31,008 nucleotides of DNA, taken from the NCBI GenBank assembly GCA_044223515.1, contig JBGALV010000060.1, positions 1 to 31,008 on the forward strand. The letters run 5' to 3'. The stretch comes from SHVZ01 sp044223515. Its GTDB lineage: Bacteria; Pseudomonadota; Alphaproteobacteria; SHVZ01. Of the stretch, positions 24,101-31,008 are shown piece by piece. Position numbers and translations under genes: made by a program. The first letter of the stretch is position 1. Every line of letters begins with the position of its first letter. Below the pieces are notes generated by a model that worked only from the letters and a program-made list of their open reading frames with translations, searched no databases and was not told the DNA's origin.

Positions 24101-24348
24101 TAGGAGGACATGTAGATCATGCCCTCGACGCCGTTGACTTCCTGCTCGATCGGCGTCGCCACCGTGGCGGCCACGGTCTCGGCGTCGGCGCCCGGATAGA
24201 CGGCGCGGACGGTGATCGTCGGCGGCGCGATCTCGGGGTACTCGCTGACCGGCAGGCGATAGAAGGCGATGACGCCGACGATCACCATCGCGATCGAGAT
24301 GACCGCGGCGAAGATCGGGCGGTCGACGAAGAAATGCGCGAACTTCAT
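21190..24348 (-). CDS. RND efflux pump, HAE1 family inner-membrane transporter
   Basis: 1052 residues, full length for AcrB/MexB-type pumps. The start MKFAHFFVDRPIFAAVISI is typical. TM4 carries the proton-relay pair Asp-Asp in GIVVDDAIVVVEN, and TM10 the matching Lys in GLAAKNAILIVEFA. Large periplasmic porter loops follow TM1 and TM7. It captures drugs or other amphiphiles from the periplasm and passes them to a TolC-like outer-membrane channel, which is not encoded here. It follows the membrane fusion protein gene by 12 bp. A long open frame on the opposite strand is a codon-bias shadow. Confidence 0.97.
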   Translation of the reverse strand: MKFAHFFVDRPIFAAVISIAMVIVGVIAFYRLPVSEYPEIAPPTITVRAVYPGADAETVAATVATPIEQEVNGVEGMIYMSSYSTSDGAMTLSVTFRPGTNLDTAQVLVQNLVSVATPRLPEEVRRQGVVTRKSSPDLMMVVHMLATDDSLDELYVSNYALLRVRDQLARIEGIGDLIVFGAREYSLRVWLNPDKLSAYGISAGEVVRALQEQNVQVSGGALGLQPNPGANAFQITVTTQGRFEDVRQFRNVIVRSTTDGRIVKLEDVARVELGARDYVTNSYLNGKPAVAIGVFQRPGSNALETSAAIQKRLAELKRDFPKGMDYTIVYNPTDFIAESIDAVYETLIEAILLVALVVVIFLQSWRASLIPILSIPVSLIGTFAVMAMLGVSLNVLTLFGLVLAIGIVVDDAIVVVENIERNIRSGMTPRDAAHETMDEVGTAVIAIAIVLSAVFIPTAFLPGISGTFYRQFAVTIAVATVLSAINSLTLSPALGAMLLKAHDPNHPPKTIIGRAGQAFARGFNRVFDKMGSGYSHTVRRTVGRKVLMLGLYAGLAGLTVLTVQKVPTGFIPALDRGFAIVVVQLPDGASLSRTDAVLHKVADIVKNTPGVEDTVSFAGFSGATFTNASNSAVIFARLKPFPERIKAKLPDTAIVGQLFGRLQSVQEAFVIAIPPPAVPGVGTGGGFKMQIQDRTGHGTRALLATAYQVMGAAAQTPGLFGVFTTFSANSPQFFLEIDRTKAQMLNVPIPAIFETLQVNLGSAYVNDFNVFGRVYQVRAQADQGFRMEPDDILSLKVRSASGALVPLGTLVTIKPSSGPDLVQRYNSYPSVPIQGSGVPGLSSSVALSLMEGIAERVLPPGMSYEWTELALQEKQTGSATIIVFSLAIIFVFLALAAQYESWVLPLAIMLIVPLSALAGLGGIMLRGMDNNILVQIGLVVLVGLAAKNAILIVEFARQAEHEGKSPVEAVIEAARLRLRPILMTALAFILGVVPLVTATGAGAEMRQALGTAVFFGMAGVTLLGLFFTPVFYVALRRFARKKQTASHPVVTE

Positions 24349-24360
24349 TGGAAGATGTCC

Positions 24361-25503
24361 TCAGCGCGACGGCGGCAGCTGAGTCATCTGCGGGGTCACC
24401 TTGGTGCCCGGCCGCGCGCGCTGCAGGCCGTTGACGACGATCGTCTCGTCGCCGGTGAGGCCCTGGCGGATGACGCGATACCCGTCCTCGCGCGGACCCG
24501 GGCGCACGACCTTCGGCGACACCGTGCCGTCGTCGGCGACGACCAGCACCACGCGGCGGTCCTGATCCGCCGAGATCGCCTCGTCGGGCACCAGCACCGC
24601 TTTGTAGCGCGGCGTGCCCGGGATGCGGACGCGGCCGAAGAGGCCCGGGGTCAGCGTCAGGTCCTTGTTGTCGAGCACGGCACGGAGCTGCATCGTGCCA
24701 CTGCGCGAATCGAGCCGGTTGTCGGCGAAGTCGAGCACGCCCGGCCGCTCGAGCGTCTTCTCGTCGCCGACGCCGACGAACACCTGGGTCTTGGCCTCAC
24801 CGAGCGCGGTGCGCGGCTGGCCGAGCTGGCGCTGGTAGGCGAGATAAGAGCGCTCATCGACCTCGAAATAGAGGTGGATCGGGTCGAGCGAGACGATCGT
24901 GGTCAACAGCGTCTCGTTGGCACGGACGAGATTGCCGTCGGTCACAAGGCGCCGGCCGATGCGGCCGGAGATCTGCGCGCGGATCTCGGTATAGCCGAGG
25001 TCGAGACGCGCCTGTTCCAGCGCCGCGCGGGCACCGGCGAGATCCGCATCCGCCTGCTGCGCCTGCTGGCGGCGCTCTTCGAGCGTGCGCTCGGCGGCGA
25101 CGCCCGAACGGGTCAGGTTCTGGGTCCGCTCGAGGTCGGAATGCGTGAAGGTGGTGCGGGTCTGGGCCGCGGCGACGGCCGCCTGCGCGCGATTGAACGC
25201 CGCCTGGTACGGGCGCTTGTCGATGACGAAGAGGAGGTCGCCCTCCTTGACCAGCGAGCCTTCACGGAAGTTCGAGGAGTCGAGGTACCCCGCGACGCGC
25301 GCCCGCACCTCGACCGACTGCGGCGCCTCGAAGCGGCCGACGAACTCGTCCCACTCGACGATCTCCTTGACGATCGGCTTCGCCACCGAGACCGGCGGCG
25401 GCCCGCCGGCGCCCGGCATCTGCGCCGAGGCGGAGATCGCAGAGAAAAGCACGGCGGCAAGGCCGGCCAGCGCCAGAGGCGCCCGGCGGATCGGGGAGGG
25501 CAT
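24361..25503 (-). CDS. RND efflux membrane fusion protein (periplasmic adaptor)
   Basis: 380 residues from ATG 25503 (MPSPIRRAPLALAGLAAVLF), a signal peptide ending near ISASAQ; there is no lipobox Cys, so it is probably not lipidated. Domains follow the AcrA/MexA order: a biotinyl-lipoyl half (VEVRARVAGYLDSSNFREGS), an alpha-hairpin (about 95-170) with Gln/Ala heptads, the second lipoyl half (LGYTEIRAQISGRIG), a beta-barrel and a membrane-proximal domain. A TTG nine codons upstream could also start the frame, but ATG is preferred. First gene of the MFP-RND-GNAT operon. Confidence 0.95.
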   Translation of the reverse strand: MPSPIRRAPLALAGLAAVLFSAISASAQMPGAGGPPPVSVAKPIVKEIVEWDEFVGRFEAPQSVEVRARVAGYLDSSNFREGSLVKEGDLLFVIDKRPYQAAFNRAQAAVAAAQTRTTFTHSDLERTQNLTRSGVAAERTLEERRQQAQQADADLAGARAALEQARLDLGYTEIRAQISGRIGRRLVTDGNLVRANETLLTTIVSLDPIHLYFEVDERSYLAYQRQLGQPRTALGEAKTQVFVGVGDEKTLERPGVLDFADNRLDSRSGTMQLRAVLDNKDLTLTPGLFGRVRIPGTPRYKAVLVPDEAISADQDRRVVLVVADDGTVSPKVVRPGPREDGYRVIRQGLTGDETIVVNGLQRARPGTKVTPQMTQLPPSR

Positions 25504-25582
25504 CGCGAAAAACCTCGTCGTTCGAACCAAGCCGCTCTGCGCCGGCCGGCGGGGGATTGGCAGCTATTTGGGCGAGGTCGCC

Positions 25583-25623
25583 ACATTTTGCAATGCAGCA
25601 GAAATGTAACAGTGCCTACTATA
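25583..25623 (-). promoter_or_regulatory. Candidate promoter and operator of the efflux operon
   Basis: On the minus strand TATAGT (25623-25618) is a good -10 hexamer, although no clear -35 is seen. Directly behind it, at 25607-25583, is an inverted repeat ACATTT-N13-AAATGT with an inner TTGCAATGCA-like core, in an unusually AT-rich patch. A palindrome overlapping the transcript start is where a TetR-type repressor of RND pumps usually binds. No such repressor gene is adjacent. Confidence 0.4.
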
Positions 25624-25634
25624 AATACATAAAA

Positions 25635-26300
25635 TCACTTCGACCGCTCGCGCCCGCCGGCATCCCTCAACAACCGTTCAATCTCGCGATACCCGCGCTG
25701 CGTCGCGTGGCTCAAGGGCGTCACGCCATCCTTGTCGGCGAGGTTCGGATCGGCCTTCGCCTCCAGCAGCAGCCGCACGATCTGCACATGCCGCGGACCG
25801 CCATCCGAAAGGATGATCGCCTCGAGCAGGCCGGTCCATCCGAGACGATTCACATGATCGACGTTCACGCCGGCTTCGATCAGCGTGCGCACGGTCTCGA
25901 CATGGCCTCGCTCGCAGGCCGGGATCAGCGCGGTGCCGCCATAGCGGTTGGTGCTCTTGAGGTCGGCGCCGTGGGCCAGCGTCAGCTTCAGGATTTCCAG
26001 ATGCCCGGCGGCGCCGGCATAAAGATAAGGGCTGTCCTGGATGCCGTCCTTGGCATTGACGTCGGCGCCGGCGGCGATCAGCGCGTGCGCCACCTCGACG
26101 TGATTGCCGTGGGTCGCCGCCAGCAGCGCCGTCCGCCCTCGTCCGTCGCGGGCCTGCACGTCGGCCTTCGCCGCGATCAGGCGCCGGACCTCGTCGAGGT
26201 CGCCCTTTTCCGCGGCGGCGATCAGGTGGGTCCCGTCTTCGGCAGCGAGCGGCATCGCCGGTATGAGCAGAAGCGAAAGAAGAAGCGCCCGACGCCTCAC
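25635..26300 (-). CDS. Secreted ankyrin-repeat protein
   Basis: 221 residues from GTG 26300, chosen because it gives a clean signal peptide (RRRALLLSLLLIPAMPLAAE) and lies 1 bp after the aldolase stop. About six ankyrin repeats follow, each with the GxTxLxxAxxxGHxEIVxxLIxxGAD pattern, for example GRTALLAATHGNHVEVAHAL and GGTALIPACERGHVETVRTL. Ankyrin repeats bind proteins; a periplasmic location follows from the signal peptide. In other bacteria small periplasmic ankyrin proteins support catalases or act as inhibitors, but no partner is evident here. Translation appears coupled to the upstream threonine aldolase gene. Confidence 0.9.
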   Translation of the reverse strand: MRRRALLLSLLLIPAMPLAAEDGTHLIAAAEKGDLDEVRRLIAAKADVQARDGRGRTALLAATHGNHVEVAHALIAAGADVNAKDGIQDSPYLYAGAAGHLEILKLTLAHGADLKSTNRYGGTALIPACERGHVETVRTLIEAGVNVDHVNRLGWTGLLEAIILSDGGPRHVQIVRLLLEAKADPNLADKDGVTPLSHATQRGYREIERLLRDAGGRERSK

Positions 26301-26301
26301 C

Positions 26302-27339
<1,038 letters not shown>

Positions 27340-27388
27340 GTTTATCTTTCCTGTCGCTGGCAGCTTGGCGGCCGAGTGTTATGGACAA

Positions 27389-27418
27389 TTGACGCGCAAG
27401 TACATAGCTTCCGAAATC
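27389..27418 (+). promoter_or_regulatory. Possible promoter of the receiver-domain gene
   Basis: In the AT-rich 108-bp gap between the aldolase and receiver genes, TTGACG (27389-27394) matches the -35 consensus at five of six positions, with a weak GAAATC (27413-27418) 18 bp further on. The gene start is 30 bp downstream. The -10 match is poor, so this is tentative. Confidence 0.3.
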
Positions 27419-27447
27419 ATTCGAGATGAGTTCGGGTTCTTCGAGGC

Positions 27448-28470
27448 ATGGCCGCGCCGCTTCGTATCCTGCTGACCGATCCTGACCAGGCCGCCCGCCA
27501 GCTCATCACGCGCTCGGTGCAGGGGTGGCGTCCAGCCGATTTCACTTTTGCCGGCACCGCGGCCGAGGCCAAGGCCGCCCTCTCCTCCGACGACCATGCC
27601 TTCGACCTGATGTTCGTCGATGCGCAGCTCCCCGACGATTCCGGCGTGCGCCTCACCCGCTGGATACGCACCGACGACGCCAGCCCGCGCCCCAACCTGC
27701 CGGTCGTCCTGATGTTGTCCGCCTTCCCGCAGGACGCGATGAAGGCCGCCCGCCACGCCGGCGCGCATCTGGTGATGCAGAAGCCTTTCAGCGCGGGTCG
27801 CGTCATCCAGATCGTCGACGAGGCCGCCAGCGCCTACCCGAATTTTATCGTCAGCCCGGCCTATGTCGGCCCCGACCGCCGCGTTTCCAAGCGTCCCATC
27901 AAGATCGACCAGCGCAGCCAGCGCTCGGGCGACACGCAGATCGTCGACGACCCGTCCAGCTACACGCTGGACACGGATGCCGTGGTCGTCGTCTTCGACT
28001 ATCTCAAGCTCCGCCTCTCGCGCGCCGAGCCCGAGGTGTTCCGCGACTACCTGCTGCGCCGTCACCTGCGTCCGGCGATGCACAACATCCCGCTTGTGCG
28101 CGAGCGCGTGCTGGCCAAGGTGGCCGAGCGCCATTCGACCCTGAAGATCGAGAGCGATGCGCTCGCGCGCGGCGGCGGCACCGGCGAGACGCTGCGGCGG
28201 ATGAACGGTACGGCGCTGCAGATCGCCAACGACACCAGCACCGCCGGCTTCACGCTGATGGCGGCAATCTCGACCTCGCTGCACCACTACACTTCAGGCG
28301 CTTACGAGATCTCGGACCGTCTTTCGCGCTTCCTCCTGACCCACGTCACCGCGCTCGGCTCGTCGATCGCGCACCGGATCTTCGACGAAGGCGGCAATGT
28401 CGGCCAGTCGATCATCGCCACGATCGGCGTCGCCGAGGCCGTCTTCCGCCGCTCGACCAAGCCCGCCTAG
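27448..28470 (+). CDS. Receiver-domain protein with unrecognised C-terminal domain
   Basis: 340 residues. The N-terminal 125 form a REC domain: acidic pocket Asp11/Asp13, phosphoacceptor Asp58 (FVDAQLPDDSG), Ser91 and Lys112 (MQKPFS), all intact. A linker contains FIVSPAYVGPDRRVSKRP (133-150), whose Y-V-G-P-D-R-R motif recurs in alphaproteobacterial REC and flagellar or PilZ-related proteins. Residues 165-340 are a mainly helical domain I cannot assign; it has no HTH, GGDEF, EAL, HisKA or phosphatase motif. No kinase gene is adjacent. The protein may act by protein-protein contact, for instance in motility or cell-cycle signalling; this is inference. Translation from this ATG begins exactly before the first REC strand. 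Confidence 0.85.
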   Translation: MAAPLRILLTDPDQAARQLITRSVQGWRPADFTFAGTAAEAKAALSSDDHAFDLMFVDAQLPDDSGVRLTRWIRTDDASPRPNLPVVLMLSAFPQDAMKAARHAGAHLVMQKPFSAGRVIQIVDEAASAYPNFIVSPAYVGPDRRVSKRPIKIDQRSQRSGDTQIVDDPSSYTLDTDAVVVVFDYLKLRLSRAEPEVFRDYLLRRHLRPAMHNIPLVRERVLAKVAERHSTLKIESDALARGGGTGETLRRMNGTALQIANDTSTAGFTLMAAISTSLHHYTSGAYEISDRLSRFLLTHVTALGSSIAHRIFDEGGNVGQSIIATIGVAEAVFRRSTKPA

Positions 28471-29531
28471 CGGAGCCGGCCGAGCGCCGCCTCGGTCTCC
28501 TCGACCAGCCGCATGACGAGATCGCCCGCCTTCTGCCGGCGCGCCATCCGCACGCCCTGCCCGGCCCACAGCGACAGGAACTCCGCCCGCCCCGCCTTGC
28601 CGGCGGCCGTCCGCATCGGCCGGGTAAGTGCGTTCTGCAAGGGGAACTCCGGAATCTCGGCAGCGGCCAGCTCGGTCATGACGCGATTGACTATGCCCCG
28701 GGCGGGCCTGCCGGAGAAGGCACGGGTGATCTGCGTCTCGTGCTCGCGGGACCCCAGGATCGCCTGCTTGTGCGCCTCCGGCGGCCCCGCCTCCTCGCAG
28801 GTGAGGAAAGCGGTTCCCATCTGCACGGCGCTGGCGCCGAGCGCGAAGGCGGCAGCGATGCCGCGTCCGTCCATGATGCCGCCGGCGGCGATCACCGGCA
28901 CGCGGACAGCATCCACCGTCTGGGGCACCAGCGCCATGGTGCCGATCATCGCGTCCTCGAAGGGCTGCGCGAAGCTGCCGCGATGCCCGCCCGCCTCGCT
29001 GCCCTGGGCCGCCACCGCATCGACGCCGAGCTTCTCCAGCGCGACCGCCTCGTCGACCGTGGTCGCGCTACCGACGACGAGCATGCCGCGCGCCTTGGCC
29101 GCCGCGATGTCGGAAGCCGGCACCGGCGCGAAGGCGAAGCTGAAGACCGCGGCGCCCGACTCCAGCACCGCCGCCATCTGATCCGCGAAGCCGTAAGCCG
29201 GCGGCCCCGGCGGTGTCGGCGCCGGCAGGCCGAGCTCGTCGAAATAGGGCTTCAGCCTCGCGATCGCCGGACCGTAGTCCTTGGGCGGCGTCGGCGCCGG
29301 AAGTGGCGAGAACAGGTTGATGCCGAAGGGACGCTTCGTCCGCTCGCGCACCGCCTTCGCCGCCTCCAGGATCTGCGCCGGCCCGAGATAGGCGGCACCG
29401 ATCGTGCCGATACCCCCGGCCTCGCCGACCGCCGCGACCAGCGCCGGCGTGTCGCTGCCGCCGGCCATCGGCGCCTGGATGATCGGATGCGAGATGCCCA
29501 GCCTCTGGGTCAAAGCGGTCGGGAACGGCAT
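28467..29531 (-). CDS. Nitronate monooxygenase (2-nitropropane dioxygenase family)
   Basis: 354 residues, an FMN-dependent TIM barrel that oxidises nitronates. Seen: IIQAPMAGGSDTPALVAAVG at the N-terminus, the GINLFSP strand, VAAQGSEAGGHRG with the presumed catalytic His, and the FMN phosphate-binding VIAAGGIMDGRGIAAA. Its stop overlaps the convergent receiver gene stop by 4 bp. The GAGGAG ribosome site sits 6 nt before the ATG inside a perfect 7-bp hairpin (29538-29556), so translation may be regulated. Detoxification of nitro compounds or propionate 3-nitronate is the usual role. Confidence 0.92.
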   Translation of the reverse strand: MPFPTALTQRLGISHPIIQAPMAGGSDTPALVAAVGEAGGIGTIGAAYLGPAQILEAAKAVRERTKRPFGINLFSPLPAPTPPKDYGPAIARLKPYFDELGLPAPTPPGPPAYGFADQMAAVLESGAAVFSFAFAPVPASDIAAAKARGMLVVGSATTVDEAVALEKLGVDAVAAQGSEAGGHRGSFAQPFEDAMIGTMALVPQTVDAVRVPVIAAGGIMDGRGIAAAFALGASAVQMGTAFLTCEEAGPPEAHKQAILGSREHETQITRAFSGRPARGIVNRVMTELAAAEIPEFPLQNALTRPMRTAAGKAGRAEFLSLWAGQGVRMARRQKAGDLVMRLVEETEAALGRLR

Positions 29532-29537
29532 GCGAGA

Positions 29538-29556
29538 CTCCTCAAAATATGAGGAG
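29538..29556 (-). promoter_or_regulatory. Hairpin over the nitronate monooxygenase ribosome binding site
   Basis: CTCCTCA (29556-29550) pairs with TGAGGAG (29544-29538) around a TATTT loop. The second arm is the Shine-Dalgarno, 6 nt before ATG 29531. The element could act as a heat-sensitive or ligand-sensitive translation switch, or at the DNA level as a 19-bp operator. Base pairing is exact; function is inference. Confidence 0.5.
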
Positions 29557-29596
29557 GAGCCTAGGCCGATCCGACGATGACGAGAAACGGCTTTGC

Positions 29597-29626
29597 GCGA
29601 TAGCCGCTATCGCAGCCGGCGATAGC
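29597..29626. repeat. Three copies of GCGATAGC in alternating orientation
   Basis: GCGATAGC occurs at 29597-29604, inverted at 29606-29613 and direct again at 29619-29626. On the minus strand the second and third copies form an 8-bp hairpin with a 5-nt loop ending at the LysR gene stop, which could terminate that transcript, though no U-run follows. The first and second form a near-continuous 17-bp palindrome suited to protein binding upstream of the nitronate monooxygenase gene. Confidence 0.55.
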
Positions 29627-30513
29627 TACTCGGCGGCCGCCGCGTGCGCCGAGACTGGCCGTGCATGGTCGAGGAAGGCCGAGAGCGCGCTGGAGACGAA
29701 GGCGTCGCGACGGCGAACGAAGACGGTCTCGACCGACGCCTCGTCATGCGGCAGCGCGTGCAAGGCAATCCGGCCGTCGCGCGCCGCGGAAGCCACGACG
29801 GAACGCGGCAGCAGGCTGATGCCGAGCCCGGCCCCGACGGCGCCGACGATCCCGTCGATGGTGCCGAACTCGAGCCGCCGCAAGCCCACGATGCCCATGC
29901 CGGCAAGGAGCGCTTCCAGCTTCTGCCGATAGGAGCAGCCGACCCGCATGACCACGATCTTGAGCCGCGGATGGTGAGACAGGTCTTCGAGCCGGGCGAT
30001 CCGGCGCGAGGTCACCAGCACCAGCTCCTCGGTGAAGACGGTCTCCTCAACGAGATCGGGATGGTCGACCGGCCCGCAGACGAAGGCGCCCTCGATCTGG
30101 TGGGCGAGCACGTCCTCGATCAGCTCGCCGCTGGTGGCGGGGCGCAGCACGAGATCGACGTCCGGATACGCCGACGCATAAGCCGCCAGCACATCGGGCA
30201 GGCGCACGGCAGCGGTCGTCTCGAGCGACCCGATCACAAGCTCGCCCTTGGGCTTGCCGTCATCCGCGACCGCGCGGCGCGCCTCATCGATCAGGTGCCC
30301 GGCGCGGCGGGCGTAGGGAAGAAGCCGATGTCCAGCAGACGTCAGCGCAACACCGCGGCTGTGGCGCTGGAACAAGGTCTCGCCGAGCTGGATCTCGAGG
30401 TGGCGGATGCGTGCGGTCACGTTGGACTGCACCGTGTTGAGCTCGGCTGCGGCGCGGTTCATGCCGCCGAGCCGCGCCACCGCTTCGAAGATCCTGAGGT
30501 CGCCCGTATCCAT
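29626..30513 (-). CDS. LysR-family transcriptional regulator
   Basis: 295 residues from ATG 30513 (MDTGDLRIFEAVARLGGMNR). The N-terminal winged helix-turn-helix is clear (AAAELNTVQSNVTARIRHLE, then LGETLFQRHSRGVALTSAG), followed by the linker helix. The effector-binding domain begins near residue 85 (GELVIGSLETTAAVRLPDVL). The overall style resembles LysR proteins near efflux or nitronate monooxygenase genes. It lies 94 bp upstream of the nitronate monooxygenase gene on the same strand and 55 bp after the CitE-like gene, so it may control either. The effector is unknown. Confidence 0.92.
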   Translation of the reverse strand: MDTGDLRIFEAVARLGGMNRAAAELNTVQSNVTARIRHLEIQLGETLFQRHSRGVALTSAGHRLLPYARRAGHLIDEARRAVADDGKPKGELVIGSLETTAAVRLPDVLAAYASAYPDVDLVLRPATSGELIEDVLAHQIEGAFVCGPVDHPDLVEETVFTEELVLVTSRRIARLEDLSHHPRLKIVVMRVGCSYRQKLEALLAGMGIVGLRRLEFGTIDGIVGAVGAGLGISLLPRSVVASAARDGRIALHALPHDEASVETVFVRRRDAFVSSALSAFLDHARPVSAHAAAAE

Positions 30514-30568
30514 CGGAGCGATGTGATCACCCTCGAGCCTTCGGCGCAACCTCGACGATCGACGAAGC

Positions 30569-31008
30569 TTAGGTCCGCTCTATCCGGTCGATCGCCATCC
30601 GGTAGGAGAGGATCCGCTCGGCCAGCGCCTCGTACTGCGGGTCGATATGCGCGCCATCGACGTAGTACTCGCCGGACGCGTTGGCGCTCTTGCGGGCGAC
30701 GATCACCTTCTTCGCCCACGCGACCTCGTCCGCCGTCGGACCATAGGCCTCGTTGGCGATCGGGATCAGGGCCGGATCCTCGAACACCCGGCCGTCGAAT
30801 CCGAGCTCTCGGCTGGCAAGACAGGACGCGCGGAAACCTTCCGGGTCCTTCGGCTCGCGGAACGAGGAGTCGATCACCGCAAGATTGTGGGCGCGCGCCG
30901 CCAGCACCAGCGACGCCAGCGCCGGCAACACAGGCCAGCGGTTCTGCGCCGGACGGCGAAACGCGTTGAGCCCGCGCGAAAGATCGCCGAGGCCGACGGT
31001 CAGGCCGA
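30569..31008 (-). CDS. HpcH/HpaI-CitE family aldolase/lyase (5' partial)
   Basis: The frame is open to the right edge, giving 146 C-terminal residues of a protein usually near 280-300 aa. It contains the conserved CitE-like segments GLNAFRRPAQNRW, LVLAARAHNLAVIDSSF and the C-terminal GRVFEDPALIPIANEAYGP, in the position of the I-H-P-x-Q-I-x-x-x-N motif of CitE relatives. Members cleave citryl-, malyl- or related acyl-CoA esters. The metal-binding Glu and Asp lie in the missing half or near the edge, so the substrate cannot be inferred. It ends 55 bp before the LysR start. Confidence 0.85.
   Translation of the reverse strand, partial: GLTVGLGDLSRGLNAFRRPAQNRWPVLPALASLVLAARAHNLAVIDSSFREPKDPEGFRASCLASRELGFDGRVFEDPALIPIANEAYGPTADEVAWAKKVIVARKSANASGEYYVDGAHIDPQYEALAERILSYRMAIDRIERT

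Noticed and set aside
21085..25632. A 4.5-kb uninterrupted frame on the plus strand opposite the RND pump and its adaptor.
   Set aside because: Its translation is His/Arg/Asp-rich low-complexity sequence mirroring the GC-rich codons of the pump genes; the minus strand encodes full-length, recognisable MFP and RND proteins.

Overview
The window is about 31 kb of GC-rich, tightly packed bacterial chromosome. The gene order hisB-hisH-hisA-hisF-hisE with hslVU alongside, HslV with a short N-terminal propeptide, and a PspF/PspABC stress module all point to an alphaproteobacterium. The genus cannot be fixed from the sequence alone. No rRNA, tRNA, CRISPR array, insertion sequence or phage gene was seen, and no stretch over 300 bp lacks a gene. 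Both ends cut through genes: a TPP-dependent enzyme on the left and a CitE/HpcH-type aldolase on the right.

Left part (1-7 kb): a TPP enzyme fragment faces an M81 (MlrC-like) metallopeptidase gene. Next, on the minus strand, is a his operon read hisB, hisH, a GNAT acetyltransferase, hisA, hisF, hisE, a HIT-family protein, and a small gene at 2518-2733. That last gene is the main discovery. Its frame is interrupted by a single TGA exactly where the second Cys of the SelW/SelT/SelH (Rdx) CxxC motif should be, giving C-I-S-U followed by N-Y-x-P-R-A. A 5-bp hairpin follows at the distance expected of a bacterial SECIS element. It is therefore very probably a selenoprotein that standard gene finding misses. 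A clear rho-independent terminator lies just behind it, so it closes the his transcript.

Centre (7-20 kb): hslV and hslU follow divergently from hisB. hslU carries an apparent deletion of about 56 bp and a frameshift at about 7776 that removes the GYVG pore loop; it is either a real pseudogene or an assembly error. A radical SAM protein and a FAD oxidoreductase are transcribed divergently around a near-perfect FNR/FixK box. The psp module follows (pspF divergent from pspA-pspB-pspC) with a textbook sigma-54 promoter. Then, on the minus strand, come a GST, an atypical SDR with Phe in place of the catalytic Tyr, a class V aminotransferase and an unrecognised secreted Thr/Val-rich protein. A Bcr/CflA-type exporter runs on the plus strand.

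Right part (19-31 kb): an amidase, a GNAT protein, an RND efflux pump with its membrane fusion protein behind a candidate operator, a secreted ankyrin protein coupled to threonine aldolase, a receiver-domain protein with an unrecognised C-terminal half, a nitronate monooxygenase whose Shine-Dalgarno lies in a hairpin, a LysR regulator and the partial CitE-like gene. Most of these look like ordinary chromosomal metabolism and stress genes. The novelty is concentrated in the selenoprotein, the hslU lesion and several RNA or operator structures in the short intergenic gaps.
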